From Mageeibacillus sp. UBA1212 (GTDB taxonomy: Bacteria; Bacillota; Clostridia; UBA1212), in NCBI GenBank assembly GCA_002309655.1, contig DBXM01000007.1, positions 1-42,021 on the forward strand: 42,021 nt of DNA. The letters are read 5' to 3'. This document shows positions 24,653 through 32,858 of the stretch, in pieces. How positions within the stretch are numbered: the first letter of the stretch is position 1; every line of letters begins with the position of its first letter. The position numbers and the translations under genes were made by a program. The notes under the pieces are model-generated. The model was not told the origin of the DNA. It ran no database searches and saw only the letters and a list, made by a program, of their open reading frames with translations.

Positions 24653-25684
24653 ATGGTTATAGCTGTTGACGCTATGGGCGGAGACAACGCTCCGGACGAA
24701 ATAGTGAAGGGCGCTATTCTGGCCGTAAAAGAAATGACCGGATTTGAAGTTCTCCTGATCGGGGACTGCGAAAAAATCTGGGAAATAATGGCGCGCGAGG
24801 GCTTTTCAGGCGACAGAATTAAAATCAGGCACACATCGGAAGTCATTACGAACGACGAGAGCCCGACCAGGGCGCTGAGACAGAAAAAAGACTCGTCGCT
24901 TACTGTCGGATTCAATCTGGTCAAAAGCGGACAGGCGGACTGCCTTGTTTCGGCCGGTAGCAGCGGCGCACTGCTTGCCGGGTCGGTGCTGATTCTGCAA
25001 AAGATCAAAGGCGTGGACAGGCCCGCGGTGGCGACAGCCGTTCCCACGGTGAGCGGAAACATTCTGCTGATCGACTCAGGATTCAACACGAACGTCAAAC
25101 CGGTGAATTATGTTCAATTTGGTTACCTCGGCAGTGCGTATATGAGGGCGTCGTTCGGGTGCGGCAATCCGAGAGTCGGACTGGTCAACATCGGCATCGA
25201 GGATGAAAAGGGGAGTCCGGAAATCAAAGAGGCGAACAGGCTTCTTCGCGAATCCGGGTTGAACTTTATCGGAAATATGGAGAGCCGCGACTTTTTCAAG
25301 AATGTTGCGGACGTAGCGGTGACTGACGGCTTTACGGGGAACGTTATGCTGAAGCTTGTTGAAGGCACGACGGATTTTATGTTCGGCGAGCTAAAGAAAG
25401 TCTTCATGACGAACGCGAGAACGAAAATGGGCGCCGCGATGGTAATGAAAGAACTGAAGGAACTTAAGCACAGCGTCGACACGGACGTGCTCGGCGGCGC
25501 GCCGGTTCTCGGAGTGGACGGACTGGTTATTAAGAGCCATGGAACGTCGACAGCGCGCACAATCAAATTTGTGATCGCAAAGGCCCAAACGCTTATCGAA
25601 ACGGATTTCATCGGGGAGATCAAGCGGGAATTCGCTGAGATATACCCGGCCGAACCTGGCAAAGCGGAGCCTTCCGGAGCGTGA
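24653..25684 (+). CDS. plsX: Phosphate acyltransferase PlsX
   Basis: Converts acyl-ACP to acyl-phosphate for phospholipid synthesis, at the membrane surface. 343 residues. Seen: start MVIAVDAMGGDNAPDEIV, typical of PlsX, plus SAGSSGALLAGS, VGLVNIGIEDEKG, VAVTDGFTGNVMLK and APVLGVDGLVIKSHG. ATG 24653 fits the family start better than TTG 24641. It follows pgsA by 12 bp and is upstream of acpP and rnc, a classic lipid-synthesis cluster. Confidence 0.96.
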   Translation: MVIAVDAMGGDNAPDEIVKGAILAVKEMTGFEVLLIGDCEKIWEIMAREGFSGDRIKIRHTSEVITNDESPTRALRQKKDSSLTVGFNLVKSGQADCLVSAGSSGALLAGSVLILQKIKGVDRPAVATAVPTVSGNILLIDSGFNTNVKPVNYVQFGYLGSAYMRASFGCGNPRVGLVNIGIEDEKGSPEIKEANRLLRESGLNFIGNMESRDFFKNVADVAVTDGFTGNVMLKLVEGTTDFMFGELKKVFMTNARTKMGAAMVMKELKELKHSVDTDVLGGAPVLGVDGLVIKSHGTSTARTIKFVIAKAQTLIETDFIGEIKREFAEIYPAEPGKAEPSGA

Positions 25685-25849
25685 CATTGAGGGTTTTACC
25701 GGATGCGGCGCACCGCAATAATGAAATTGAATTAAAACGGCTGATTCTGCGGTATCACGACGCCGGGAACAGACCGTACGGAAGGCACAGAAAGGTGCCG
25801 GTAATGTGTTAGATATTTATGGGGCGAGCCGCGAACCCGTATTTGACCG

Positions 25850-25896
25850 CTTCGGCGGCGGTGCGAAAGCGGCTAGCCGGAAGTTTTTGACGGAGG
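25850..25896 (+). terminator. Possible terminator/attenuator before acpP
   Basis: CTTCGGC and GCCGGAAG can pair around an inner GGCGG/CGGC-like stem, followed by TTTTT just before the acpP ribosome site (GGAGG). The 221-bp gap (25685-25905) holds no gene. It could attenuate acpP transcription, but pairing is imperfect. Confidence 0.35.
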
Positions 25897-25905
25897 TATT
25901 TAGTA

Positions 25906-26136
25906 ATGCTCGAAAAAATCAAATCTATTGTTTCTGAACAACTTAACATCAGCCCTGACAAGATCACTCTCGAGTCTTCCATCATCGACGATCTCGGAGC
26001 GGATTCTCTCGACGTCGTCGAACTCGTTATGGCGCTTGAGGAGAATTTCGGCGTTGAGATTCCCGACGAAGAGGCGGAGAAAATTTCGACGATCGGCGAC
26101 ATTGTTAATTATATAGAAAGCCACAAGAACGCATAA
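25906..26136 (+). CDS. acpP: Acyl carrier protein
   Basis: 76 residues, acidic. Carries growing fatty acyl chains on 4'-phosphopantetheine at Ser34 in the DSL motif (GADSLDVVEL). A GGAGG site precedes ATG 25906. It lies between plsX and rnc, as in many Firmicutes. Confidence 0.98.
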   Translation: MLEKIKSIVSEQLNISPDKITLESSIIDDLGADSLDVVELVMALEENFGVEIPDEEAEKISTIGDIVNYIESHKNA

Positions 26137-26165
26137 CTGCCGGACCGTAGACTGCGGGGTGCGGG

Positions 26166-26918
26166 ATGCTGATTGACGAACTTCAACAAAAACTCGGATA
26201 CACATTTAAGGACGAAGGGCTTCTCCGCAACGCGCTGAGGCACACGTCGTATGTGTACGAAAAATACGGCAAAAACGCACATTTTCGCAGCAATGAGAGG
26301 CTCGAGTTTGTAGGCGACGCGGTTGTGGATCTCATAGTCGGGGCGTATCTCTATGAGGCGTTCCCGGAGATGACCGAGGGCAACATGTCGAAAATCAGGG
26401 CGTCGGTCGTTTGCGAAGAGTCGCTTGCAAGGCTTGCCGTGAACCTCGGCGTACCGGCATGCCTGAAACTCGGCGTGGGTGAACTGAGAACCGGCGGAAG
26501 AACAAAGCCGTCGATTCTTGCCGACGCCATGGAGAGTATTGTGGCGGCGGTTTTCCTGGACAGCGACTATGAAACTGTCCGGTCGGTGATGCTCCCGTTT
26601 TTCAAGAAGATGCTTGCGTCCGAGAGCCCGAGTGTTATTACGCACGACTATAAGTCGAGGCTTCAGGAGCGGCTTGCCGAAATGGGCGAGAAGGCGACTT
26701 ACCGGATCACGGGTGAGTCAGGCCCGGATCACATGAGGCTTTTCGAGGCTGAAGTCAGCATATCGGGCGTAAGAGAAGCAGAACTTGACGGAGACAGCGG
26801 CGGCTTGGCGCAGGGCGTTCCGTACACGGTTTCCGCGCGCGGAACGGGTTCGTCGAAGAAAGAGGCCGAACAGGCGGCTGCCGGAAAAATGCTTGAACTT
26901 CTCAGCGCAGATGTTTAA
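26166..26918 (+). CDS. rnc: Ribonuclease III
   Basis: 250 residues. Cleaves double-stranded RNA, including rRNA precursors. The N-terminal endonuclease domain has the signature NERLEFVGDAVVDL with the catalytic Glu/Asp residues. A second catalytic region is DAMESIVAAVFLD. The C-terminal dsRNA-binding domain (about 172-246) ends with the GSSKKEAEQAAAGKMLELL helix. It starts 29 bp after acpP. Confidence 0.96.
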   Translation: MLIDELQQKLGYTFKDEGLLRNALRHTSYVYEKYGKNAHFRSNERLEFVGDAVVDLIVGAYLYEAFPEMTEGNMSKIRASVVCEESLARLAVNLGVPACLKLGVGELRTGGRTKPSILADAMESIVAAVFLDSDYETVRSVMLPFFKKMLASESPSVITHDYKSRLQERLAEMGEKATYRITGESGPDHMRLFEAEVSISGVREAELDGDSGGLAQGVPYTVSARGTGSSKKEAEQAAAGKMLELLSADV

Positions 26919-26946
26919 TTGTTTAAAATACTAAAACGATTCAGTG

Positions 26947-26996
26947 ACCGCAAGATTTCACGGCGCATATATGGGCCGGAAAGTCTTGCGGTTATT
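26947..26996 (+). terminator. Terminator-like hairpin after rnc
   Basis: ACCGCAAGA (26947-26955) pairs with TCTTGCGGT (about 26984-26992) across a long, partly paired loop (CGGCGCATATATGGGCCGG). The following tract is only TATTT, so termination may be weak. Confidence 0.5.
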
Positions 26997-27105
26997 TGGA
27001 TTTGGTAAGGCTAAGCTAAGCGGCTAGGCGTGGCGGTGGTTGTGACTGCGCCTGCCGGTGCTCACGCGGAGACGTGAGAAAGACGCTTGAAAGGAGCTGG
27101 TCGGC

Positions 27106-28293
27106 GTGCTGGTGATTCCGGTTTTTGTGCCGCATGCGGGGTGCCCCAATAATTGCTGCTTCTGCAACCAGAAGGTGATCAGCGGCAATTTGAGGGAGCC
27201 GGACATGGGCGAAGTGGCGGCGGAAATCGAAAAGTACAGGAAGGCCGCGGAACGGTATCAGCACGTGCAGATTGCCTTTTTCGGCGGCAGTTTTACTGCG
27301 ATTCCCGCGGAGAGGCAGGAGATGTATCTGGAGACCGCTTCGGGGTTCCTGCGCAGGAACGGCGGGTTCGTCGACGAATTCAGGCTTTCCACGAGACCGG
27401 ACGCAATCGACGGTGAGGTCATAAAGCGGCTCAAAAAATACGGGGCGTCATTCGTGGAGCTCGGCGCGCAGTCGATGGATGACCGCGTTCTTGAAAAATC
27501 AGGGCGCGGGCACAGAGCGGAGGCGACGGAAGAGGCTTCGCGGCTGCTGAAAGAGGCGGGGTTCGTGCTCGGGCTGCAGACCATGACGGGGCTTCCCGGG
27601 GCGGATGACGAAAGCGATCTGGCCACGGCGCGCAGGATTGCCGCGATTGGGCCTGATTTTGTGAGGATTTATCCCACGGTGGTCGTCAGGCAGACGCAGC
27701 TGTTCCGGGATTACGAGGAGGGGCGGTACGTTCCCGCGACCACCGAAGAGGCTGTCAGGCTGTGCTCGAAACTGTGCGAGATCTACGCCGCGGCAGGAAT
27801 ACGCGTAGTCAGGATGGGACTTCAGGCCACCGGGACGATAACCAGGAACGGAGAGGGCAGCGAGATTGCCGCAGGACCGTACCACGAGGCGTTCGGGCAG
27901 CTTGTAAGGTCGTACGACGCCCTTGAAACCGTGTCGGACAGACTGCGTGAAATTGCCGAAAACAAGGGAAATATCCGGCTTGGCTACCTGACGCTGGAGG
28001 TTCCCCCGGGACACGTTTCGGATATGATCGGGCAGAGGAGAACCAACATCGAGGCGCTGCAGGAAGGGTTCGGATTCTCGAAGGTCAGGATCGTCACAGG
28101 CGGAAGCGGAAGCGCAGAGGCGGAAAGTCCTAAGGAGGCTTTAAACGGAGCGTTCGAAAACAGACTTGCGCGGGCGGTGAAAGAGAATACGTGCGAGCGT
28201 ACTCTTTACCGAAAACCCGGCGGCAGTCCGGACGAGATTAAGGTCCTGAACGTCACGATAGGCGTTGAGTTTAGAGACGAACCGGAAGATTAA
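27106..28293 (+). CDS. Elp3-like radical SAM protein
   Basis: 395 residues. N-terminal radical-SAM Cys motif GCPNNCCFCNQ (C13-x3-C17-x2-C20), then the Elp3-like pattern FFGGSFTAIP and LSTRPDAID, and VELGAQSMDDRVL, GLQTMTGLPGADD and VRIYPTVV. This is the family found downstream of rnc in many Clostridia; its substrate is not settled, a tRNA-related role being likely by analogy with Elp3. It starts at GTG 27106 with AAGGAG about 9 bases upstream. The expected next genes of this cluster (smc, ftsY) are not here; a convergent comEA-like gene follows instead. Confidence 0.9.
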   Translation: MLVIPVFVPHAGCPNNCCFCNQKVISGNLREPDMGEVAAEIEKYRKAAERYQHVQIAFFGGSFTAIPAERQEMYLETASGFLRRNGGFVDEFRLSTRPDAIDGEVIKRLKKYGASFVELGAQSMDDRVLEKSGRGHRAEATEEASRLLKEAGFVLGLQTMTGLPGADDESDLATARRIAAIGPDFVRIYPTVVVRQTQLFRDYEEGRYVPATTEEAVRLCSKLCEIYAAAGIRVVRMGLQATGTITRNGEGSEIAAGPYHEAFGQLVRSYDALETVSDRLREIAENKGNIRLGYLTLEVPPGHVSDMIGQRRTNIEALQEGFGFSKVRIVTGGSGSAEAESPKEALNGAFENRLARAVKENTCERTLYRKPGGSPDEIKVLNVTIGVEFRDEPED

Positions 28294-28308
28294 ACCCCGA
28301 CACGGAAC

Positions 28309-28330
28309 CCTCCTGCAGAAAATGCAGGGA
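28309..28330. terminator. Possible shared hairpin between convergent genes
   Basis: CCTGCA (28312-28317) / TGCAGG (28323-28328) with a GAAAA loop lies in the 38-bp gap between the radical-SAM gene and the opposing comEA-like gene. It has no T tract on either side, so its role is uncertain. Confidence 0.35.
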
Positions 28331-28331
28331 G

Positions 28332-29054
28332 TCACCCGACAGTGATAAAGTTCTTGATCTCGTTATATCGCGCCGTTTTGATTCCGTTGACTTTCATAAT
28401 GTCGGAGGTCGACGAAAAAGGCCCGTTTTCGATTCTGTAATTGATTATCTTAAGAGCGGTGCTTTCGCCGATACCGGGCAGGGTGCACAGGTCGTTGACC
28501 GAAGCGGTGTTAATGTTTATAAGCGGAGAGCCCTGGAGCCCGGCCGAAACCGCGGAAGCGGAGCCGCTGCCGGTGAGCCCTTTGTCGAGAAGCCAATTCG
28601 TGTCGCCGCTGCCGGTCTCAGGTATTTTGATCATCATTCCGCTGTTCAAAGTGAACGCCAGGTTGACGGCTTCCTTGTCGGCGTGCTCCGTGAATCCACC
28701 TGCGGTTTTGACAAGATCGTTGAGAATGCTGCCCTCGGGAAGCTCGTACACGTCGGGGTTGAGAACCGCGCCTACTATATAAACCGTGACGGTTTTAACA
28801 TCGGGCACGGGAGTTCCGTCTTCCGGCGTCGCAGACTCATAGGGCGGGAGCGACGACTCGGGAGAGCCGGTCTGTTCCGGTCCGATCCTGTCCGCGGCCT
28901 TGCTGACAGGAGAGTTTATCTCGAGAGAACCGCTTTTGCGCTGCCTGTCGATTAGAAACCCGGAAAGAATGAAAACCGCCGCGACGATCGCAAAAAACGC
29001 GTATTTTACCCAAAGCGGCACAGAAATAATACGTCCGAAAATCTTAATGCGCAT
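28332..29054 (-). CDS. comEA: ComEA-like helix-hairpin-helix DNA-binding protein
   Basis: 240 residues. One membrane segment (about 14-36), then a Ser/Pro/Thr-rich linker (SPVSKAADRIGPEQTGSPE), an SLBB domain (about 88-150: VTVYIVGAVLNPDVYELPEGS), and two helix-hairpin-helix motifs at the C-terminus (LININTASVNDLCTLPGIGESTALKIINYR, then IMKVNGIKTARYNEI). This is the ComEA layout: an outside DNA receptor for natural transformation that hands DNA to ComEC. No comEC or comE operon partner lies next to it. A strong AAGGAGGT precedes the start. Confidence 0.93.
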   Translation of the reverse strand: MRIKIFGRIISVPLWVKYAFFAIVAAVFILSGFLIDRQRKSGSLEINSPVSKAADRIGPEQTGSPESSLPPYESATPEDGTPVPDVKTVTVYIVGAVLNPDVYELPEGSILNDLVKTAGGFTEHADKEAVNLAFTLNSGMMIKIPETGSGDTNWLLDKGLTGSGSASAVSAGLQGSPLININTASVNDLCTLPGIGESTALKIINYRIENGPFSSTSDIMKVNGIKTARYNEIKNFITVG

Positions 29055-29077
29055 CTTAAATCACCTCCTTGCGGTTA

Positions 29078-29107
29078 TGAATACCGTTCCGAAGAACAAG
29101 TTGTAAA
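29078..29107 (-). promoter_or_regulatory. Candidate comEA promoter
   Basis: On the minus strand: -35 TTTACA (29107-29102), 18-bp spacer, -10 TATTCA (29083-29078), 24 bp before the start codon. The match is moderate. Confidence 0.4.
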
Positions 29108-29194
29108 AGCGAACCGGGTGTGAATAAGATGCGAATCGGGAATGATCAAAAACAGCTGTGAATATACCGTGAAAAGAGTTTTACCGTGGCCGGG

Positions 29195-29410
29195 AATGTC
29201 CGCGAATGCCGCGCAGTGAAACGTTCACGCTTCACCGGGAAGCCTTCCTGCCCCGCGTTTCCGCCCCGTTCGTATTCAACAACATTTTCCAATTCCCGTC
29301 AAGTGCGGGAAATATTTTTTTTGCGCTTTTCGCAAAAAACGTTCGCAGACCGGAGCGCGTTCACGATCGGGCATTCACGTGCGTTCACGAACGTTTACGA
29401 GTATTCGCGG
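29195..29410. repeat. Family-2 GTTCACGA-type intergenic repeat region
   Basis: The 472-bp gap 29055-29526 contains no gene. It holds scattered GTTCACG elements and, at about 29366-29410, consecutive 10-bp units (GCATTCACGT, GCGTTCACGA, ACGTTTACGA, GTATTCGCGG). A family-1-like GCGGGAAATATTTTTT lies at 29306-29321. The element resembles the gap at 165-215 (GGAATATTCACG, GGAACGTTCACGAATA). Confidence 0.7.
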
Positions 29411-29445
29411 AAAAAACGGAAATATCCGGAACCCCCCGAAAACTC

Positions 29446-29474
29446 TTGAAAGCGCCGCAAGCCGGTGGTATAAT
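29446..29474 (+). promoter_or_regulatory. Promoter of the first solute-binding protein gene
   Basis: -35 TTGAAA (29446-29451), 17-bp spacer, -10 TATAAT (29469-29474), about 52 bp before ATG 29527. Confidence 0.88.
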
Positions 29475-29526
29475 TAACTCAGGTTCGAAAGGAACTCTTT
29501 TTAAAGTGTTGCAAGGAGAAAGGCTG

Positions 29527-30909
29527 ATGAAAAGTATTTTTTCGCATTTAAAGAAAATCGCATTTTTGTGCCTCGCGGTGTGCCTGCTGTTCGCGGCGAC
29601 CGCCTGCAAACCCAAGGAGTATAATTCAGGTGAACTTCCGGAGGGATACATCCCCGAGGTGGGCGGCAAATTGAAGGTCTCGTGCAGAGCCGACGTTTAT
29701 CCGAGCGAATCGTCGAGAAAGAGCGTCCGCAACTGGATCAACGCTTTCAGAGCGAAGTACCCGAACGTGACTATTGAAACCGACTTCTCGATTCCGGACT
29801 ACGCACCGTTGATTTCTTCGAAAACGATCGGAGACGTGTTCTGGCTGAGCGACGCGGACGTTTACAACTATGCGGTAACGATGCAGGCGCTTATGGCGCT
29901 TGACTCCTATGTTGAAGCGATGAACGTCGACCTGGCGGATATCTACTCCGGTATTCTGAACCTCTGCGAAGCGAGAGGAAAGCTTTATTTCGCGGGAATG
30001 TCCTGCGGAAACGTCGTTTTCACGTACAACGTTGACGCGCTGGTCGAGGCGGGTATTCTCCAGCCCGGCGAGAGAGTTGCCAACGACTGGACGTGGGAGG
30101 ATTTCAAATCCTACGCGCAGCAGCTTAAGAAGTACGACGAAGACGGCATCACGCTTACGCAGGTCGGCGCGGGATTCCCGCTTTACTGGCCGAATACGTT
30201 CACGCCGTTCCTTTACGCGTACGGCGGCGAGTGGGTCGACAAGACCGAGAACAAAGTAATGCTCTCCAACGAAAAGGTCAGGCAGGGCATCCAGGAAGTT
30301 ATCGACGCGATCGACAACAGATGGATCTACCCCGAAGGCAGTGCGATGAGTGCTCAGATGGCGACCGAGTACGGCAAGGTCTCGACGAGAAACGGCTGCG
30401 TTTTTGCCTACAACCAGGCATATACGGTTCTTACAACCAACGCGGATATTTACAACACCAGAGGCATCAACTGGGACGTTGCGCCGTGGCCGCTTTTCCC
30501 TGAGAAGGCTTCCCCCTGCGGAACGCTCGGATTCGGCGTGTTCAGTTACACCAGGAACAGAGACACCGCGGCCGCGCTGGTGCTTTCGCTCTTCAGTGAG
30601 GAAGGCCAGCTGGCGTTCCACGGACAGGAAGGCGGCGACGTGCCGGTTCTCAAGAAACTGGGCGATCAGGACTTCTGGCACCTTACCAAGGAAGGCTACG
30701 AGGGCAAGAACTACGCGGCGTTCACAGCGAACTACGACCGCTACGTGCCCGGACAGGTCAACGCCTGCGTGCCGCCCGAGGTTTCGACCATTATTGAGAA
30801 CGGTATCAAGAACCTGTTCGACAACTACTGCAGAAACGCGGCTGACTGGGTCGACTCGCTTGCCAAGATCGAGGAACAGTGCAACCAACTGTGGGCGCAG
30901 TTGGAATAA
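29527..30909 (+). CDS. Family-1 extracellular solute-binding lipoprotein (copy 1)
   Basis: 460 residues. A lipoprotein signal peptide with hydrophobic core (about 11-22) and lipobox FAATAC, Cys27 being lipidated. The mature part is a type-I (MalE-like) solute-binding protein: TIGDVFWLSDADVYNYAV, NDWTWEDFKSYAQQLKKYD, TPFLYAYGGEWVD and GFGVFSYTRNRDTAAALVLSLFSEEGQLAFH. These blocks are typical of ABC sugar-binding proteins. The ligand is unknown. ATG 29527 has AAGGAGA upstream; in-frame codons further upstream are spurious. No permease or ATPase gene is nearby. A close paralogue follows. Confidence 0.9.
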   Translation: MKSIFSHLKKIAFLCLAVCLLFAATACKPKEYNSGELPEGYIPEVGGKLKVSCRADVYPSESSRKSVRNWINAFRAKYPNVTIETDFSIPDYAPLISSKTIGDVFWLSDADVYNYAVTMQALMALDSYVEAMNVDLADIYSGILNLCEARGKLYFAGMSCGNVVFTYNVDALVEAGILQPGERVANDWTWEDFKSYAQQLKKYDEDGITLTQVGAGFPLYWPNTFTPFLYAYGGEWVDKTENKVMLSNEKVRQGIQEVIDAIDNRWIYPEGSAMSAQMATEYGKVSTRNGCVFAYNQAYTVLTTNADIYNTRGINWDVAPWPLFPEKASPCGTLGFGVFSYTRNRDTAAALVLSLFSEEGQLAFHGQEGGDVPVLKKLGDQDFWHLTKEGYEGKNYAAFTANYDRYVPGQVNACVPPEVSTIIENGIKNLFDNYCRNAADWVDSLAKIEEQCNQLWAQLE

Positions 30910-30956
30910 TGAGGTTACCGTCACAAAGCTGTTGACAAAACGGCGGGAATGACGAG

Positions 30957-30986
30957 GGAAAGCCTGCCGGCTCGGCGGGCTTTTTC
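30957..30986 (+). terminator. Terminator after solute-binding protein copy 1
   Basis: AAGCCTGCCG / CGGCGGGCTT hairpin (30958-30981) with a short loop and a following TTTTT tract. Confidence 0.82.
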
Positions 30987-31001
30987 CTGATTTTAGGGGA
31001 A

Positions 31002-31098
31002 AACGAACGGCGCGCGCTGATATAACGAACGGCGCGAAGGTATAACGAACGGCGTGCGCGGGTATCATAAATTACGCGAAGTAAAAACGAAAGGCGTG
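31002..31098. repeat. AACGAACGGCG short repeat array
   Basis: AACGAACGGCG[CT]G occurs at 31002-31014, 31024-31036 and 31044-31056 (22- and 20-bp spacing; the last two are preceded by TAT), with a diverged copy AACGAAAGGCGTG at 31086-31098. It lies between the terminator and the start of the second solute-binding protein gene. Confidence 0.8.
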
Positions 31099-31137
31099 AA
31101 TGGGAACGCGATTGAGCGTTGAAAAGGGGTGCATTCT

Positions 31138-32529
31138 TTGAAAAAGAAGATATTGAGGATAGTGCTGCTGGCAGTCGCGACGGCATTGTTCGCGGGGGCG
31201 GCAGCGTGCGGACCGGCAAGGGAGCCGCAGACCGGAAGCCTTCCGGAGAATTACGTTCCCGAGGTCGGGGGCAGAATAAAGCTGACCTGCAGGCAGGACG
31301 TATATCCGAACGACACGACGAGGGCGGCGGTCAGGAACTGGGTGAACTGGTTCGTGTCGCAGAACCCGACCGTTTCGGTGGAGACGGATTTCAACGTGCC
31401 GGACTATTCGCCGCTGATCGCGTCGAAAACGCTGGGAGACGTTTTCTGGCTGGCGGACGACCAGGTCTACAAATTCGCGGTGAGCGACGAGGCGCTGATG
31501 CCTCTTGACTACTATGTCGAGGCGTTTGGAATAGACCTCACGAACGTTTACGCCGGCATTCACGAACTGGCGGTGGTGAACGGCAGACTCTGCTTTGCGG
31601 CGGCCTGCACCAGTATTATCAATTTTGTGTACAACGTTGACCTTCTTACGGAGGCGGGCGTGCTGCAGACCGGCGAGAGGATCCCGAACGACTGGACCTG
31701 GGACGACTTCAAGCACTACTGCGAGGCGCTCAAACGCTATGACAACGACGGCGTGACCCTTACGCAGACCGGGGCGATGTTCCCGTTCAACTGGTCGCCG
31801 ACGCTTGTTCCGAACCTGTACGGTTTCGGCGGGCAGTGGGTCGACAAGGAGAACCACAGGGTGAACTTCACGGACGACAAGGTCAAGAAGGGCGTCGAGG
31901 AGATGATTTACCTGCTCGAAAACAGGCTCGTGTACCCCGCGTTTATTACGATGGGTAGCGAGATGCGGAAGGAGTACGGGAAACTGACCGAGAACACGCT
32001 TGAAAATTACGGATTCGTGTACTGCACGTGCTACACGACGCTTCCTCAGCGGGCGGAGGTGTACAACAAGGCGGGAATCGAATGGGATTCCATCGCCTGG
32101 CCGACGTACGAGTATAAAGGGTCGCCCACTGGCGCGCTCGGGTTCGGGGTGTTCAGCTACACAAGGAACCGCGACACGGCGGCTGCAATGGTGCTCTCGC
32201 TCTACACCGAAGAAGGGCAGCGGGCGCTTCACAGCCAGGTCGGCGGGGACGTTCCCGTGCTGCAGAATCTCGCCGAGAACGAGGACTTCTGGCATCTTGA
32301 CATGCGCTCCGACGGCTACGACGGAAAGAACTACGACGCGTTCACGTCAAACTACGACAGGTTCGTGCCCTGTCAGATTGCCGCGGTGGTGCCGCCCGAA
32401 CTGGTTTCGGTTATCACGGACGGGTTGACGAATCTTTACACCGCATATTGCAAGAACCAGACAAGCTGGGCCGACAAGCTCGCCGAACTCGAGACGCAGT
32501 GCAACGACCTCTGGGCGACGCTTGAATGA
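31138..32529 (+). CDS. Family-1 extracellular solute-binding lipoprotein (copy 2)
   Basis: 463 residues, paralogue of the preceding gene along its whole length (shared LPE.Y.PEVGG, KTLGDVFWLAD, NDWTWDDFK, TLTQ.GA, LGFGVFSYTRNRDTAAAMVLSL, QGGDVPVLQ-type blocks). Signal peptide MKKKILRIVLLAVATALFAG with lipobox AGAAAC, Cys24. It starts at TTG 31138, which is 9 bases after AAGGGG; GTG 31129 is the alternative. It is separated from copy 1 by a terminator and a repeat array, so it probably has its own promoter, which was not recognised. Again no permease genes are adjacent. Confidence 0.9.
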   Translation: MKKKILRIVLLAVATALFAGAAACGPAREPQTGSLPENYVPEVGGRIKLTCRQDVYPNDTTRAAVRNWVNWFVSQNPTVSVETDFNVPDYSPLIASKTLGDVFWLADDQVYKFAVSDEALMPLDYYVEAFGIDLTNVYAGIHELAVVNGRLCFAAACTSIINFVYNVDLLTEAGVLQTGERIPNDWTWDDFKHYCEALKRYDNDGVTLTQTGAMFPFNWSPTLVPNLYGFGGQWVDKENHRVNFTDDKVKKGVEEMIYLLENRLVYPAFITMGSEMRKEYGKLTENTLENYGFVYCTCYTTLPQRAEVYNKAGIEWDSIAWPTYEYKGSPTGALGFGVFSYTRNRDTAAAMVLSLYTEEGQRALHSQVGGDVPVLQNLAENEDFWHLDMRSDGYDGKNYDAFTSNYDRFVPCQIAAVVPPELVSVITDGLTNLYTAYCKNQTSWADKLAELETQCNDLWATLE

Positions 32530-32550
32530 TATTCTGCAAACCGAATGAAA

Positions 32551-32577
32551 GACCCGGCCCGGCACGCCGGGTTTTTC
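32551..32577 (+). terminator. Terminator after solute-binding protein copy 2
   Basis: CCCGGC (32553-32558) / GCCGGG (32566-32571) hairpin followed by TTTTT. Confidence 0.88.
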
Positions 32578-32671
32578 TGGTTTAATTACATTAATTGCCG
32601 GTTGCTTGTATGCGGGCGGCGGTGCGGAACATTTTTTAAGAGCGCGGAAGGCTCTGAAAGCGCGAATTTCG

Positions 32672-32700
32672 TTTAAAAATCAGCGGAAAAATGATATAAT
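32672..32700 (+). promoter_or_regulatory. uvrC promoter
   Basis: -35 TTTAAA (32672-32677), 17-bp spacer, -10 TATAAT (32695-32700). The start codon is about 158 bp downstream, past repeat cluster D, so the transcript has a repeat-derived leader. Confidence 0.75.
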
Positions 32701-32715
32701 CCGCTTGAAGGGGTC

Positions 32716-32826
32716 GGCGGGAAATGTGGATTTTCGCGGAGAATGTGGATTTTCGGGAAATATGTATTTCCGGAAAATAACGTTTTCCCGATGAAAATAA
32801 TTATTTCCGGAAAATTCCCGCGCCGG
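32716..32826. repeat. Family-1 repeats, cluster D, in the uvrC leader
   Basis: Blocks GAAATGTGGATTTTC (32721-32735) and GAATGTGGATTTTCGGG (from 32741), about 20 bp apart, then TATTTCCGGAAAATAACG and ATTATTTCCGGAAAATTC. The GTGGATTTTC part is the reverse complement of GAAAATCCAC found in the arrays at 34.7 and 35.8 kb. The 329-bp gap between the second lipoprotein gene and uvrC otherwise holds only a terminator and a promoter. Confidence 0.83.
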
Positions 32827-32858
32827 CAGACGGTTTGAATGCATCGGGGGACTCGTTT

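Noticed and set aside
29626..32295. Long minus-strand open frames opposite the two lipoprotein genes
   Set aside because: Both are antisense to genes with clear lipoboxes and family motifs; high-GC third positions create such shadows.
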